Assembly (NCBI RefSeq): GCF_000972845.2
Contig: NC_040022.1
Span: forward strand, 8,039,160-8,103,159
Source of the DNA: Larimichthys crocea
Lineage: Eukaryota > Chordata > Actinopteri > Sciaenidae
Length of the DNA: 64,000 nt
Reading direction: 5' to 3'
The notes beneath the pieces were generated by a model. That model was not told the DNA's origin. It did no database searches and saw nothing but the letters and a program-made list of their open reading frames with translations. The translations under genes and the position numbers were made by a program. Positions 1-14,753 of the stretch are shown piece by piece; positions within the stretch are counted from its first letter, which is position 1; the number at the start of each line of letters is the position of its first letter.

Positions 1-875
1 ATGTGATTAAGTTTTATTCACATTCTGTTTAGTCACATTTATAGACTTCCTTCCTCACCCTGTGACGTATCCTGAATAAAAGGTAACATTTGAGGTAATG
101 TAACAAAATATGTCTAATATGTCATAAGTCGAGCGTTTATAGACATTTTAATGCTGAAATGTGACATGTTATCTTTAAAATGATGTAAATGATGTATAGT
201 ACACAAAGCGAAGCATCACTTTTGTTCTCACTGGTTTCCTTACATGATACAATGCTGCATAAAAAACAGTGTGACGCCTGCTACATATGCTGCTCACCAC
301 AACTAGCTAAAGTCTCCATCTTGCAGTGCTGAGAACATGGTGATTACTTATCCTGACTTTAAGCAGTAAATAGCACATTAAAGGTATTCGTGGCTCCAAT
401 TTCTATTCAATTAACTATATCGACAGCGATTTAAAACTCCATTAGTCGACTGTTGAATTTCCACATTTTTAAGCAGTTTAATATACATGGGTTTGCAAAG
501 CACTCTGGGATCAATCACTGGGATATTTTCTTCACCATTTAAGACTCTGCTGAGATGTTAATGCATCCTGCTGCTCTAGTACAAAGTCACGCAATGCCTG
601 TTGCACCAGACTATGATAACAGTATGGCCAGCTTTCAGAGGGTGTTGGGTGGGCGGCACGCAAAGATAGGGCATTTTTTTGAGATGTATTAATAGGCTGG
701 ACCAGGGTGAGGACATGGAAAAGGAACAAAGGGCCACAATAAAGCCCAGTGTGCCCCTGATCTCCTGCGTCAAACACCCACCAACAGAGTAGAGGGAGGA
801 GAAATCAATACAGACTCATGCTACGCCCAGACAGCATCAGGTATATTCGACCGTGAAGATGAAACAAGAAAAGAT

Positions 876-919
<44 letters not shown>

Positions 920-1719
920 AGGAGGAAGAAGAGAAGAAGCACATTTTGAAGGCCAACCGCTCCCTATTGTTATTAGACAGATCCCTTGACTCCCCCCAAT
1001 GCACAATGCTGATGTTCTTTCTCTCCCGTGACCTTCTTCTGTTAGATCTTGTTGTACTCTCTTCCCAAACAACTCATCTATCGTAGAGTTTTCCAGAAAT
1101 GATTAATCTATTTCAATCTGGTTTTCATATTATATTATATAATTTCAATCATGTAACCGATGTATCAGTGTCTCAAATTATCATAATGACACACAAAGTA
1201 AGAAAGGTTAAATTAAGTCTGGGACAAACATCAAATTCAGAACTTGCTGCATCACTTGGCATTTTTCACGTGAGCCACGACAGTGAGATGTGCAGGTGAC
1301 CAACATCCCCGAGTGACACAGAAAGGGCATAGCTTGGCTTCTCCAAGACATCTGCAGCATGTCTCATTAGTATTCAGCTATGAATCATTCAAACACAGCC
1401 GGCTGCCATTATCAGGAGAAGAAGGGGACACACACTGACACACACACACACACTTCCACACTTCTACACTTTTGGGGGTGCGCACCAGAAATGTTCAGAT
1501 AAAAATCTGGACAATTATGGATAAAAAGCATATAGTGGCGCTGAAACAACTGGTCGATCTGCAGAAAATTTATCATTTTAAGTGATTTATCAGACATAAA
1601 TGCCAACCGATCGCTGGTAGCACCTTACTCGATGTAAGGATTTTCTCCTTTTCCTCATTTATATCGTTGTATCTAACCTTGGGCATTGAAATTGTGATAG
1701 ACTCTCCTCCCTTTGACAT
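1..1719. other. Intergenic DNA, no gene recognised
   Basis: Both strands contain only short open frames with no codon-like composition and no match I recognise. The stretch is AT-rich and holds a GA microsatellite (about 875-917) and a short CA run near 1430-1452. Nothing else stands out. Confidence 0.6.
875..917. repeat. (GA)n microsatellite
   Basis: About 40 bases of near-perfect AG dinucleotide repeat. Short open frames over it, rich in Arg-Glu on plus and Ser-Leu on minus, are by-products of the repeat. Confidence 0.95.
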
Positions 1720-2195
1720 TTTAAAGACTAAATGATTAATCTAAAAACTAACGTAGCCATTTCTAGATCAATAATAATTATTTTCTCAACTAATAGCTTG
1801 GTCTCTAAAACATCAGAAAAACTCAATTTTCTTTTAAAATTCAATTTTAGAGGCAAAGGTGATGTCATCACCAAGATATTCAATTTAATATAGTAGAAGA
1901 CCAGGGCAAGCAATTATCACACATGAGAAACTGAAACCATCACCATTAATGGATTAATCAACTAATCATTATGGCCTCACTCTTCTGATGTCTTGTTTTA
2001 TCTATATTATCAACAGTCCAAAACTAAAAAGATATCCACTTCACTGTCAATGAAGACTCACAAACCAGTAAATATATTTAAAAAGCTAGAGCCAGACAAA
2101 CTGGGAGTTTCTGCCTGAAAAATAATGCCTTTTCAAAATAGTTGTAAATTTTCTGTCGACTGACTAATCGATTAATCAATCAATCGTATACTAAT
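1720..2195 (+). repeat. Degenerate dispersed repeat (fish family ending in ATCGATTAAT motifs), copy 1
   Basis: The segment reads like a family common in teleost genomes. It has a 'gtctntaaaacatcagaaaa' block near 1802, then 'atgtcttgttttatct' near 1989 and a block around 2018-2060. It ends in a cluster of nested TCGACTGACTAATCGATTAA motifs (2155-2190). Two further copies in the opposite orientation lie near 31,020 and 40,850. Family assignment is from memory of the pattern, and the boundaries are approximate. Confidence 0.65.
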
Positions 2196-4708
2196 CGTAG
2201 TATGTGCTGAATAGGTTTTTTACATGCAAAAAGCTGTTTGCTTGCAAGGTGAGACCGCTCTCCTACAGAAGCCCATTTGCATGCTGTGCAACAACTGTGG
2301 TAATGTGCTTACACACAGCCTGCTATTGCAAGAAGGTTCAACTTCAAATAAGGGTTCTTCCTCTCCATCTCTCACTGCGTTTGTCAGAGTGCACATGCTC
2401 AGTAGAGATGCAAAACTACAAAGGCAAAGCAACTTTGAGTCCTCCACATTTCATTGCCATACTTGACATCGGTTGTCTGCAGCATTGTGCTGTGACAAAC
2501 AGCAGGACAGTCAATGATAAACCAGTGAACTACAACGTATTTGTGGATTTGTTCTGGACTCTTAACCGCATCACATTTAATATCCACTGAGTGCTCCATT
2601 CACTTTAAAATATCACAGTAGCAGATATGTTTACATGCTAACATCTGCAATATAAGTGGCCAAAGAGTGTCATTGTTCTTTTTTGTGCAATATAAACACG
2701 CTCATGCCCTTTATATGTTGATGTCAACACGCATGCACATCAGCATCTTTTCCCTCTGCATGGCCTTGGCTTTGGTGTGCTTTCACTGTTCTCAAGTTGG
2801 ACTTGACACATCGCAGGAGGTGGAAACGAAACAATGTAAGCAGTTGTGCAATTTCAAAGACAACGCCTGGGAAGACACAAAGCAATAAGGAGAAGTCCAC
2901 AGTGATTCCTGCAACCTTTTTCTGGCATTTTCCACAGCTGAGAAACAGAATGTCTTAATGAAACCACAATAATACAAACTCCCCACAGAGCACATGCTAC
3001 ATTAATAACTTGAATGAATATTTGACGTTTTGTTTCAGGGTGAGAGTCATTAAAACTTGTGAGAGCTGAAGAAATGACTGATTTTGGTAAAAAGGAGTTG
3101 ATGGTGCATGCATAACCTGGACAGGCATCCGATATGAGCAGGGAAGCAATCTCAGAGGTAATAAATTACCTCTCAGAGGTAATAATTTATATATAATAAA
3201 TTATATAATAATCTTCATAAGCCCTATGCCTCATCTCTGACACCAGCCACCCAGCATCAACTTCATTTTGAAATGACATTCCAGCATATGTTATAATGGT
3301 TGTAGTGGAAATGCAGTGTCACTGGGAGAGAAGCAGATCTACAACAGATGTAAAAACAACCACAGACACAAAATGCCAAGAAAGAGGCAGAAGACAACCA
3401 TGACGAAATGCAAAACAACATGGCCGATATATTCGCTGAAATGGGCTTATTGCAGATACATTAGTATCAGAACAAACAACAAAAAAAGTTGTGTTTAGAA
3501 GTTTAATATTAGCCATCATGTCAGGATCCGTTTTTTCAAACTGTCAAATAGTATTGGCCTCAAAAAAACACAATATCCACAAATCAATGAGCAAACATCA
3601 CGGACGTCTGAATGACAGGCAGCAACCCATCTGTGTACACTCCTCCATCTTCAGAGCATCTGTTTGGCGGAGGGAGGTTGTGGGCTGGGTTGGATAAGCC
3701 CTGCTGCCAAACCCTGGAGCATCTGACTGCAGCTCTGCAGCCACGATTGCAATAGTGGTGCTGCCATCTAGAAGGTGGGGCTGATATTTTACTGTGATGG
3801 CCTTTGGCATCCTGGTGTGCCAGGAGGAAAACAAGAGGAAGGATAGAAAGCTGAAATACAAATAGCCAAACCCCCAATTCCTTGGCCAAGAGAAAACATC
3901 TGCCAAACCAAAAGGCTGAACGAGCCACACCCACCTTCTCTGCAGAGAGTGAAATAACAGGGCTGGAGAAACACAACGATCTTGCACTAGAAATACCTCC
4001 ACAAGAACAAAACAAAGGGAGGTAAGTACACTTACGTTACACAGATAAACATGCGCAAACACAGAGACGGAGATTATAAGACCAGGATTGCTGCACTTTG
4101 TTTCTAAGCACCTGCTGGAGGACCAGTTACTTGATGTATGGCTGGGCGATGCAGCATGCATACACAATGAGGTTAATCTTTTGTTTATCAGTGTAACTGG
4201 TACTGGTAAGCGTGGTCATTAGGGATGTGGACACATTTATCATGAGATAGCTTGAACCTAAAATGTCAATATGAAAGTGTTTTTAGGGGACAAACTTCAG
4301 CCAACACGAGCAAACACACTGACTGCAGAGTTTCAGAGCTGGGGAAATGAAGGAGATCACAGGAGCTTACGTGTACGTGCTATGATATATATTCACCATC
4401 ACTCAGCGAGGCTTAAATCTAAAACAGACAGTGACTCATGTGTACAGGTGTCAGCATAGTGATGCCAACAAACATGATTAGAATGATTTCCTAAATGTAT
4501 AAAGCACGTTGCATTTATACAGCGTTTAACCCCAGAGCCTCACATCTCATAATCACGTTACCCCCTCTTGCTGCAGGTCTGCTTCCTCGCTGCACCTCCA
4601 CACCCTCAACTGGCTTCGTGAGCCTCCTGTTTCCTAGTAACTGTGGTAAGAATTTCCAGTTGATTACGTTCGTGTGTGTGTGTGAATGTCTATGGTAACA
4701 TGGTAATA
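2196..4708. other. Intergenic DNA, no gene recognised
   Basis: No convincing exon. A short direct repeat (tctcagaggtaataa at about 3150 and 3171) sits in an AT-rich patch. Longer minus-strand open frames at 3584-4167 are overlapping, in different frames, and have no splice or codon signature, so I do not call them genes. Confidence 0.55.
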
Positions 4709-5100
4709 TACACTCAGTGCACGTATCTAAAATGAATGCAGTCTAATACAAAAGTCCCTCATGAAGGTTAGAACATCCAGTTTATGCTGAAACTGTTTAA
4801 AGAGGTGTTGATTCAATTTTATGGTCATTTTGGCAGCTACACCTGTGGTGCTGTTGAATTATACTGTGCTACACTGACTACTTACTAATATTCTGTTTAC
4901 CAAATATATATTGAGAGAGGGTCAAATAAATATTAGAAACACCTCACTGAATAATGCAAATTAATTCCACAGCACCACAAACTACAACCTCCAAAAGGTC
5001 CATAAAGTTGAATCAACACCTCTTGAAAAATGTTTCAACATTATTATCATCTGAGGGTATTTTTGTTTAAGGTAGTTGCACCTAATAAACTTGCATCTTG
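4709..5100. mobile_element. Non-autonomous DNA transposon (MITE-like) with long terminal inverted repeats
   Basis: Left arm 'aagaggtgttgattcaa' (about 4799) and right arm 'ttgaatcaacacctctt' (about 5009) are reverse complements. The similarity continues inward over 'gtggtgctgtngaatta' (left about 4846; right, inverted, about 4960-4985). The outer left end carries TACACTCAGTG after a TA, a terminus I know from a widespread fish element whose other end reads 'cacctaataaa' (seen near 5079). The right terminus is degraded. No transposase is encoded. Seen: the inverted arms. Inferred: the family and exact ends. Confidence 0.75.
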
Positions 5101-7619
5101 TTGTAGTCATTTATCAAACAAATTTCTCAGTTTCACATAACTGTGAAATTAATAACTTTGGGCTACGTGTTGGACAAAATAAGCAATGTTGGGCTCCTGG
5201 AATTCAAATTGAATAAAAAAAAATTATTAGTTTCATCTCTGTGATAAACAAAATAACCAGAAACCAAACCCAAAGGAAGAAACTGGTCCACACAACCTTC
5301 AAACAACCTTGTTCTAACCTACTGGCTGAGCTCAGGCTTTGGCAGTGATTACCTCTGTGTGCGGTTCTCATCTGAGCTGTGAGCTCTAGTTATTGAACAA
5401 GGTCAAACATTAGAAGGCAGTTGAAATTATGACCATCGAATGACTCACTACCACCAGCAACAATAACTAGTGTACGCATTAATCCAGGCGAACACATTGT
5501 AATATTCAGCATAGCCATTTTCATCCCTCCTTCGCTCTCACTAAAAATTAGAAAGTCAATCCATCACTCTGCTCATAATCTAAGAAAATCTCAGCACAGT
5601 GTTTGGATCTGTCCTACCTGTCATGTATTTCTCCTGCGTACAGGCTATGTTTCAAAAATGCCAATGTCATGCACTATGTTAAAGCCCTTGCTTTCCCATT
5701 AATGCCTCAGAGTGAGGAGATGGATGCCACCCGGCCAATCGATCAGGAGACACAAAACACGGGCAGCATCGGATGAACCAGAGGCATATGGGTCTGTCTC
5801 AGGGAAAAATAGAGCTGACCTTTTCATACTCACTGCTCTAATACTTTGTGGCAGTGAGTTTGGCCTCATCCGTGGATTCACATGCAATGTTTGTGGTGAC
5901 GCCGGTGGTCCCTGCTACAGAAAATCTGTCTTTTAAGCACGGCTGGACTACCGGATAATGTAAGTCTGTATCTGTTTCCCGGCCGGTTACAAGTCATTAC
6001 ATGTATATTAGTGGGCGATAACGTGGGAATTGGTTTCCTTGTCAGAAGGGTAACTCCTAGTGGAGAAAATGAGGAAGGAAATGAAAAGTCATCCACAAGG
6101 TTGCAGCAGAGCATAGCCTTTCTTACTGCAGAGACTTGCAATGGCACGAGAAGTGCAGCGCGGAATACACACAGGAGGACACAGACACAGTCAAATGAAT
6201 GAGTGATTTAAAAGATTGAGACTAGTGCACATCTTACTTTAAATGATGGAGATTTAAAGATGGAAATCTAAATTGCAGGCGAGCCCTGAGGCAGTGCAGA
6301 CATATTTGATAATTCAGTTTGCAAAGTGATACTAAATCTCCTATTAGATTTTGATAAATCAACCTTTAGTCTAAACATATACCGTCAAGCGGAGAAGGAC
6401 AGAGAGGGAGATGGTGGAGTCTATTGAGACCAAGATGAGATATTTGGATCCAATCAAGAGCAGAAGGAGGCTAATCTGCCCAAAATCATCAGAGCCGGCG
6501 CTGACTGCTTTGTATTCCTGCCTGAGCATCTTGGGAATGAAAATCAGAAGTGATGGGAGAACGTAGGAGGAAAGAAAACTATTACTGCTTCCTCTAGCAC
6601 CTCCATCTTCATTTCCTCTAACTATCCCCTTTTTTCCCTTTCCTTTCTTTCTTCTGGGGAAGTTTTAGGGAACGAATATTCTCAGTAGCTTCACAGTTCG
6701 GCTCCCATTAGGCAACACGCATGCCAGAAATGAATCTTTAGCCCAGAGGTATCTGAAATGTACACTAATTCAGGCTCTCCCTTATATGAAATGCACTCCA
6801 ACCTACACTCGGATTTGTTCCTAAGTGATTCAGCTCAACTCTCTCTGAACCCTTTTTAAGAATTCACCTGGCTTTAAATGTTTAATAATAACCACAAAAA
6901 CATGTCCACGTAACAAAACACAACCTTGTGGGAAGGTGAACAATGCAACATGATCTGCAGCTCCTATGTTTAGACTACTGCTGTCCCATACAGAGAGGAA
7001 GCAGATGTATTTGAATCTGACACTATGTGCCCCATTTCTACTGAATATTAAAAGCAGAGTGTGTGCATGTTGCTATTTCAGGTACGACAAAACACCAGGT
7101 GGGGCTCATATGGATGTTAGACCTCTTTGTTTCACAAGAAGAGATTGCATTTGATTCTGGGGGAGCAAATGTTGTACTAGCAGGTATGGATGCACAGAGA
7201 AAGCAGCTTCCTGGTACTGTTTCTTTCTGCAGTCTACAAGGCAAAATGATTTTACAAACAATCCTTAAAACCTTAAAGAAAGAAATTAAATGTGTGATAT
7301 ATTCCATAACGACAAAAGATACACAGGTGAGCAGCTTTTATATCCTCAAAGACTTTAGCTTTACAAAGATAACAATGTTCAGTTTAGCTCAAGAGAGAAG
7401 TATTAATTAACTTCCATGTTTATTATGGAGGTTGTAGAACAGTTTGCAGTGATGTTGAGCTATAAATTATTCAAATACAAATTATATTGTGAGGTGTTTC
7501 TGAGGATTTGCCCAACATATTTACAAGAAGAAAAGAATATCAGAAAATAAATTAACACATTTCTGACAATTTGTTGCAGATCTGTTGAATTAGATTACAC
7601 TTGTACCTTAACCTTGGTT
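5101..7619. other. Intergenic DNA, no gene recognised
   Basis: No exon could be supported. The stretch around 5700-6050 is less AT-rich and open on both strands for 60-75 codons. It has no bracketing splice sites and no recognisable protein. It could be conserved non-coding sequence, but that cannot be judged from one genome. Confidence 0.5.
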
Positions 7620-7845
7620 AAAGCAAGAATTAAGTAAAACTGTACTTAGCATAGCTTAGCATAAAGACTATACCCCTGACTGTTTTACACTTAAAGATTT
7701 GGTTTAAACAAACAAGATTTTATTATGTTTGTTCAGAGCCAAGAGAGCTCCTCCTCCTTGTTTCTAATCTTAATGTTATGCTAAGCTCATCATACAGACA
7801 TGAGAGCGGTAAACATCAAACTATTCCTTTAATCTAAATGAAAGT
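7620..7845 (+). repeat. Degenerate dispersed fish repeat with GCTAAGCT motifs
   Basis: The order of motifs is 'cttagcatagcttagcata', then 'aaacaaacaagattttatta', then 'cagagccaagagagct', then 'ttatgctaagct', then 'acagacatgagagcggtaaa'. This follows a dispersed repeat that I recognise from many percomorph introns. It is old, with no clear target-site duplication. Class not assigned. Confidence 0.6.
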
Positions 7846-10800
7846 TATTGATGACTAAAACGTGACATATTGATTGTGATCAGAAGGGCTAAGAGTGAAC
7901 TGGTTATCTCCAGATGAGAGCCTGCAGTCTGCACAGCAGGACTGACTCAGGAGGTTGATCCAGTCAGTTAATGTAGGAATTTTATTTAATTACAAAACTG
8001 AAAACAAAATTTAAATGCACACTGCCCACACTGCCACTGGCAGGTTTTACAAGCTGTAAAAGCACACTGTGTGAACATAAATGAGTAAGATGTCGCCATC
8101 GTGAAAATTCTGACAGTGGGATTACTGTGAGTCAGTCATCTGTATATGCCGACTGCCAGGGACTTGCCGGGTCGAGACGAGATATCCATTTTATAATTTA
8201 CCAAACTGAAAACGTTGTCAAAAATGTTGTCATTATCTACTCAAGCTCACACACGGGTAAAGTCTGAAATTGAACATGAAATCTAACAATTTGTTTTTTT
8301 TAACTTTTTCAAAGAACCAAAAAGGGCAAAAAGTTCTATCAATCGCTGCAAAAAAAAAGTTAAGTTCTGAAGCCTAACAACTTCCTTTTGCCTACTAAAT
8401 TTGAATATTTATCTCATTATCTCCAAGATTATTTTTTGCGCTGTACCAACTGCCACTAAAGCAGAAAACAGATGCTGCCTTCAGATACATTCTGGGAGTA
8501 TTGCAATTACCAGTAGGGTACATTTTAACTGACTAATTAACTGTCAAATAACCAACAAATGGAAAAGTTGAATTTTCACACCCTTAATATGCCAAGTTGT
8601 TGCTCTCATTATATAACTCATGTATTGTCATCACATACTTGCAAAACATGGATTTTTTTTTCTTTTCTTTCTCCTGCTCCAGCACAAAGTAGTTTTAGAC
8701 CACTCGGTCTCTAGTCAGCAAAAAGCTACTTTTGATTTAGGGTCCATTTTGTTATGTCTCACTGCAGAACACCTTAATACATGACAAGCTGTTTTTATGA
8801 CTCACGGGCTGCAGCTTTTAAGGAGCACATTAGGGCAGCAAGACTTTTCCAACAGATCACTGTGGACCAACTAGAGCTTTGTGAGCCGGGACAAGCCAGA
8901 GGATAATGAAGTAAATACTGGCCTCTTGGACCCACAGTGCAATCGCCTCAGGCTGACTAGAAGTGGTACCATCTAACTTGATTTGTGTACAGCACACGAA
9001 CTTCACCAGCTGACAGAAAGTGATTGTAACAGACAGCAGCTGCAGAGAACGTACATACTTTATTCATGTTACAATAAGATCTATCAATCTAAGTGTTATG
9101 ATCATAACCGTTCCCTGATCTTAACCACTTGCTTATTATTGTAACAATGATGACAAACTATCCGTAACCATAGCAAATTAGCCAAACCACAAAATTTCAC
9201 CAAACCTAACCAAGGTGTTTTGATACTTAAACCTAAAACAAACCTTACCATAGTGCTGTTGCATCAAGATTAACTTTTCCCCTTTGGAAATAGATTCTGA
9301 TAAAACTCAGCTTATACCAATAATAGTCCTACAATATACAAAATACAATACCTCACTCCAGGGAACTCACAGACATTATTTCTTTGTCAAATAACAAGAG
9401 GATAATGATGCACTAAATACTCTGTGGCCTGTGGTGACTGACTTAATGTAATAGACAGAAATTGTATTTTATGTGCATTAGAGATGCAGCAATTAACCGA
9501 TTTTACTATTAAATGAAATTAAAAACTCTGTGGTTTTGTAATCATAAAGACTACATCAAGTGTTTCTGTCACTTATAATCCACAAAGTAGCGGTGAGCTG
9601 AGAGTTAAGACTTGCAGTGCAATGTAAACCAACAGTAAAAAAGCAGGAAAAGCAGCATTGCTCTGGTTATAAATAACGCTCACCGAAAGGCATGTACTTC
9701 CCTCAAGGGCACAACACTGAATGTTCTGAATTTTCCTTCTACCATTTTTACTAAAATGTCAAGGCCAATAACTGAGCATGTCCATCTTTAACATCACATT
9801 TTTTAACTCCACCCACCTCCTCAATTGGTGGAGGTCAAATGGTTCACATATGGACACAACAAAACTTTTTAATCAGGAAACTGAAATGTTCAAACGTGAA
9901 GTAACAGCTGACGTCACAATAGAGGAAAACTATTAATCATTGCGTAAAATGATTTTTAATAGTAATTTATCCAAGCTTGACATGTGTGATATTATTTTAG
10001 ATAGATAAGTGGGAAAAATGACTGTAACATTTAAAAGAATGACCGGTGGGCTTTTAAAAAACAGAAGGTCATTGGACTTCCTAGCAACAGCAACTGCTCA
10101 ATATTTCTCTTCGTTTCAGTTTTCTCTGAAAGGTCAAAAATAAATGCAACTGGAGTTTTTTTCTGCATTTCTCAGAGGCTAATAAATACCATTTTACTGA
10201 CACATAATATGCATTGCTGGTTCATATTGTTCAGTCCATCATTATGCACATATATCAAACTCGGGTGTGTGTGAAAACAAGGATGTTTGATAAATCTATG
10301 TAATATTTAAACTCTTGAATCATTAATGACCTTGAGAGCTAAGTGTGCTTAACACTGATGCTACGAGATGCTCATCATATTGACCACAGGCCCCTAATGT
10401 AAAAGAACAAACCATTCACAAAGAGGTTGATTGACTTGCAACCTCAGTTCACATTAAATATTTCCACCCAAATATAAAACTGGAAAAGTGCAACGACTGT
10501 TGAATGAGATGTGAAGACAGTCCCAGCTCTGTGGTGATTGTTATTTCACAGAACAATTATGTTCTACTGAAGCATGCCTCAATCAATTTACTCCTAAAAT
10601 CACACTCCTCTGTGCAAACATCTACTTTGTGTAAGTGTACACATGCATGTGGGTGCACATATGTGAACTCAAGCCCTGGTGCATTTACAACTTGCTGTGA
10701 CGAGAACACTGCATGAAGCAATCCTAACATAAGGACTGGCTTGCTGGTTTGGACAGAGAAATCTGGCATTCTCCCATCACACAATCATTATGTGCTCAGC

Positions 10801-13793
10801 CCCTTTTATGCATGAGAGGTTGTGCCCCAGAATGTGTGGAGTCTGTATATCGTGTTAATATTTTGTTTAACAGATTTTCCTTAACATCAGTACAAACTCC
10901 AGCAACGCTATTCCCAGCAGGGTCAATTACTTCGGAAATGCTCTCAAAGCATGCAGCTCCTCTGCCATACGACATTGCATCATCGTCAGCCAATCACAAG
11001 GCGGCATTCATGGGGCTTTGTGTGGCACCGATCTAGGGAATAAGCAGGTGCATAAGTGCAAAACAATAACTCCACAAACATACTGAGAGCCACACATGGC
11101 TGCACGTTTACAAGCTTTGATCAGCTGTGGATTTGTTCATAGACATAGACTCTTATTACACGGGATCTGATCCGTGCTTTAATAGACTTCAACAAAGGAA
11201 GAGATAGAACGTGCTCCAACTGAGGCTGTGTCCCTGCATGTTAGATAAATATCTGACAGGTACATGATGACATGACCCGGTACAGCCCAGCTGTCTATTG
11301 CTTTCTGTATTGTCCTCTGAAATGAAAAGAAGGTAAATGGACAGAGCTCAGCTGGCTTTAAAACAGAAAGACATTTATCTGCTTCTTTTCCTTAAAGCTA
11401 TCTTTGTGTAGCTTCTATCAGCTTGGTACCAAGTACTATGGTGTAATCATTACTCATCAATATCAGATCAAAAACTTACAAATCCTCCTTTACCCTTGAT
11501 CCTAAAGTACATCCATCTGCAGTACTGTGTGTGTCATTATGTTTCCAACATGCATACGGCATAGTCAAATTATAATATGTCATTGAAAATACAGCCCACC
11601 ACTGTGGCAAGACGTCATCACATCGCCTCACACATTCAGTCAATAAATCACAGCATGTTAACATGCAAACACATCCTATTCTTCTACACCCACGCCATGT
11701 TTCTGTCTTTGCCCATATTCCACTTTCATACAGTGTAACATCACTTGAACATGGAGCATAACAGCATGACCGACACAGCTCTGGCTTTGCCTCACTGGAG
11801 AGGATCAGCGCATAGACGGACATGTGTGTTGACATAACCCTCAGCTGAACATACTAGGTATAACATGCTGGCATAAAGCTACCGGGATCTGCCGTCTCTG
11901 CACAACGGCAACATTACGATAAGAATTAGCTCTCCAGCAGGCTAATACTGGGCTTAATGCTTGACTCTGCTTAATCTATTCTTTACGGTTTAGCCTAGCA
12001 GTATGAGATGGTACTACTATAATGGGCTTATAAAGATGCTTCAATTTGCTGTGATAGGCGGGTGTTAAGCAGCGACTACCAAATGTAAGTGGTGTGCTTA
12101 TTTGCTGCCCAACTTGGCAAAGCTATGCCTGATCAGGCAAATTGCCAGCTCACTGGTGGCCTGAATGCACAGCTCCAGCATTTGCATGGTTTGTGGCAGT
12201 AGAATTTGGATGCTTTCAGTTAATTTAGCATTTTGAATTGCCACCAGTAGCATTGGCAATCCTGAATACTGCAGGTCCATACAGCTAGAAAACCTTTGTT
12301 TCAGCCAGCACATTATTAAAAACTGTTGTGCTTCTATAAAAAATAAAAAAAACTCATTGCTTTAACATAAAAAAAGATACCCATGGTGCATTTTTCAGCC
12401 TTATCCATGTCAATCCCTCTGAGAAAATCACTGACTACAGAACATAAGGAGAAGCTTTACAGTGACAAATGAAAAAAAAATAAAAAATCTAACAAACACA
12501 CAGTCCTCGGTCCGGTGCAAAAGGTCTCATGACACTGCAGCCTTCACCTGAGCCTCAAACGATTTCTCCTGTGTTTAAAGAGACTGATAAGAGCTTCTGG
12601 CAAGAGGAATGAAAAATCAACTTGGAGAAATGAGAAATAAAACCTTTGAAAGGTCATGCAGCAAAAAAACAGAACACAGCGGCCAAAAATTGACAAGTTG
12701 AGGGCATCAATATTCTCCACCAAACACATCAGGAAAGAAGCTCACAAGCAAACAGGTTTAAAGAGCTGTTTACTATTCTACTGTTGAGCCATTCAAGTAA
12801 TGACCTCATTTAAACACTCAACACTCTTTAAACAGAATTATGTTGCTGCTAGCCCCTACAAAACCTCAGCATCGCAACTCACCTGTCCATCTACGTGCCA
12901 ACCCTTTTTTTGTCTTTTCTTTCAAACTTCCTTTCATTCTTTCCCCGTCTTTCATATCCTCTGTCTCCTGTCTTGCTCCCCTTTCTCCCCACTAGCTACC
13001 AGACTGTCCCTCAGTGAGAGGCACACAAGGGATGAAGAGGAGGGGAGGGAGAAAGGAGGGAGAAATAGGTGAGGGAGAGTGAAGACTTAAGAGAGGGAAA
13101 TGAAGGTGGATGAATTCCTTGCTGTGCTGTGCTGAGCTGCTCTGTTCTCTGAAAAGTAAGCGTTCGCCCTCTTTCCCCTCTTCTCTCTTTATTTCTCTGC
13201 ATCTTGATAGTGGATATGTTTCCTCTGTTGCCTCTCAAAGGAGACTTTTAATCCCAGGAGGGATGGATATATTTTCTCCAAATCTGTCTTACTTTAACCT
13301 CTACACCCTTTGCACTCTTTTTATAGTGTTTGTCTGTACATTTACACTCTCTCTGCAAATACACAGCATACTAAGTAGAAATATAGTATATACACATACA
13401 CTAGAGGAAAATATGCCTGACTCTCACCAGGAATCAGTTCAGTTTGAAGCACAGCATTTTTAGGGTGCAAAGTGTGTGATGACTATTATACTAAAGGGAT
13501 TGTAAAAAAGATCAAGAGAAAGACTGAAAGAAAAAGAGGGATAGAGGCCTGAAGGGAATAGAGAGAACATCACATGAAGGAGCTGACCCACCCGATCATC
13601 CATTTACAATACCATCCCCCATTCAGTGAAGGCAAAGCCGCCTCATCCCTTCATTAAACCATCACTATCCACCAATTGTTTTATTTGACATATCAGTATC
13701 TGTTTCTTCCCCATCATACTGTCCTCCACACACACCCTTTGGTGCACTTCACTTCCCAGAGGTCATGACAGCGGCAGTTGCAGCCACCACTTC

Positions 13794-13794
<1 letters not shown>

Positions 13795-13833
<39 letters not shown>
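13795..13833. repeat. (CA)n microsatellite
   Basis: Perfect AC dinucleotide run of about 39 bases. A second short run of about 20 bases lies at 13,919-13,938. Confidence 0.97.
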
Positions 13834-13835
<2 letters not shown>

Positions 13836-14640
13836 GACACTTTGCGCTCAACTACACACATGACAGAAATCTCACACTGTTCACCTCCCTCTCTCTTGCG
13901 TGTGCGTGCATGCACACTCACACACACACACACACACCAGCACCACCTGCTTCACTGATGATACTTCTGCTCTACAACAGCCCCCTCCCATGTCTTGCTG
14001 CTCCCACAAATGGTGCCTCCACCCAGTGTTTCCAGCACCTCCAGCACCTCAACCTCGTATCCAACATCGCTGCAAGCCTCTCCCCAGGCGCCTCATCTCC
14101 TAACCCACCACCCATTAACTGATGCCACCTTACGGCATCACTCTCCTCAAGCGATGCCGCGCTCCACGAGCCCTCAGCCCAACCCCCATCCCCTGCTTTC
14201 ACAGAGTGTGACAGGAGGACAGCCAGCTGGTTGGATAGCACAACACGCAGAATCAAAAAGATACCTGCTACACAAGTATGCATGGAGATAAGGTTGACAT
14301 GCCTTGGGATGGTGCATTGCCCATGCTGCGACACGGACCGCTGCAGCTGAAAGTGATCGCGTTTCCTGTTCCCCCTCCTCTTTTTTTCTTCTCTCCTCCT
14401 CCCTCCTCCTGTTCCTCGTTTTCTGTTCTTCACAAAGCGCCGGGTCTCTGCTTCCTTGTGCCGGTCCCCGCTCTCCTATTCGCTCCTCTCCTTCTACCGT
14501 CCTCCTTCCCTTTGTCTCGCACTCGCTCTGGCTTTCTCTTCCCTCCGCTGGAACCTCCTTCGCGAGATGGCTGTGGTCCAGCAGCGGCACTCCTGACAGT
14601 ACTGCGCGTGTGTGACTGCGAGCACGTGTGGGTGTGTTTG

Positions 14641-14641
14641 T

Positions 14642-14683
<42 letters not shown>

Positions 14684-14703
14684 GAGAGATTGAGAGGGAT
14701 AGA

Positions 14704-14750
<47 letters not shown>
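14641..14750. repeat. Compound (TG)n-(GA)n microsatellite
   Basis: About 40 bases of TG repeat (14,641-14,680) are followed after a short spacer by about 44 bases of perfect AG repeat (14,707-14,750). This places a potential Z-DNA-forming tract next to a potential triplex-forming purine tract. Confidence 0.97.

Positions 14751-14753
<3 letters not shown>

Noticed and set aside
3584..4167. Minus-strand open frames of 143 and 189 codons
   Set aside because: Overlapping in different frames, with no splice signals, no codon bias and no recognisable domain; best seen as chance open frames.
11476..11835. 119-codon minus-strand open frame
   Set aside because: Cys/Thr/Ser-rich with AT-rich, non-coding-like codon use and no flanking splice sites or similarity I can recognise.
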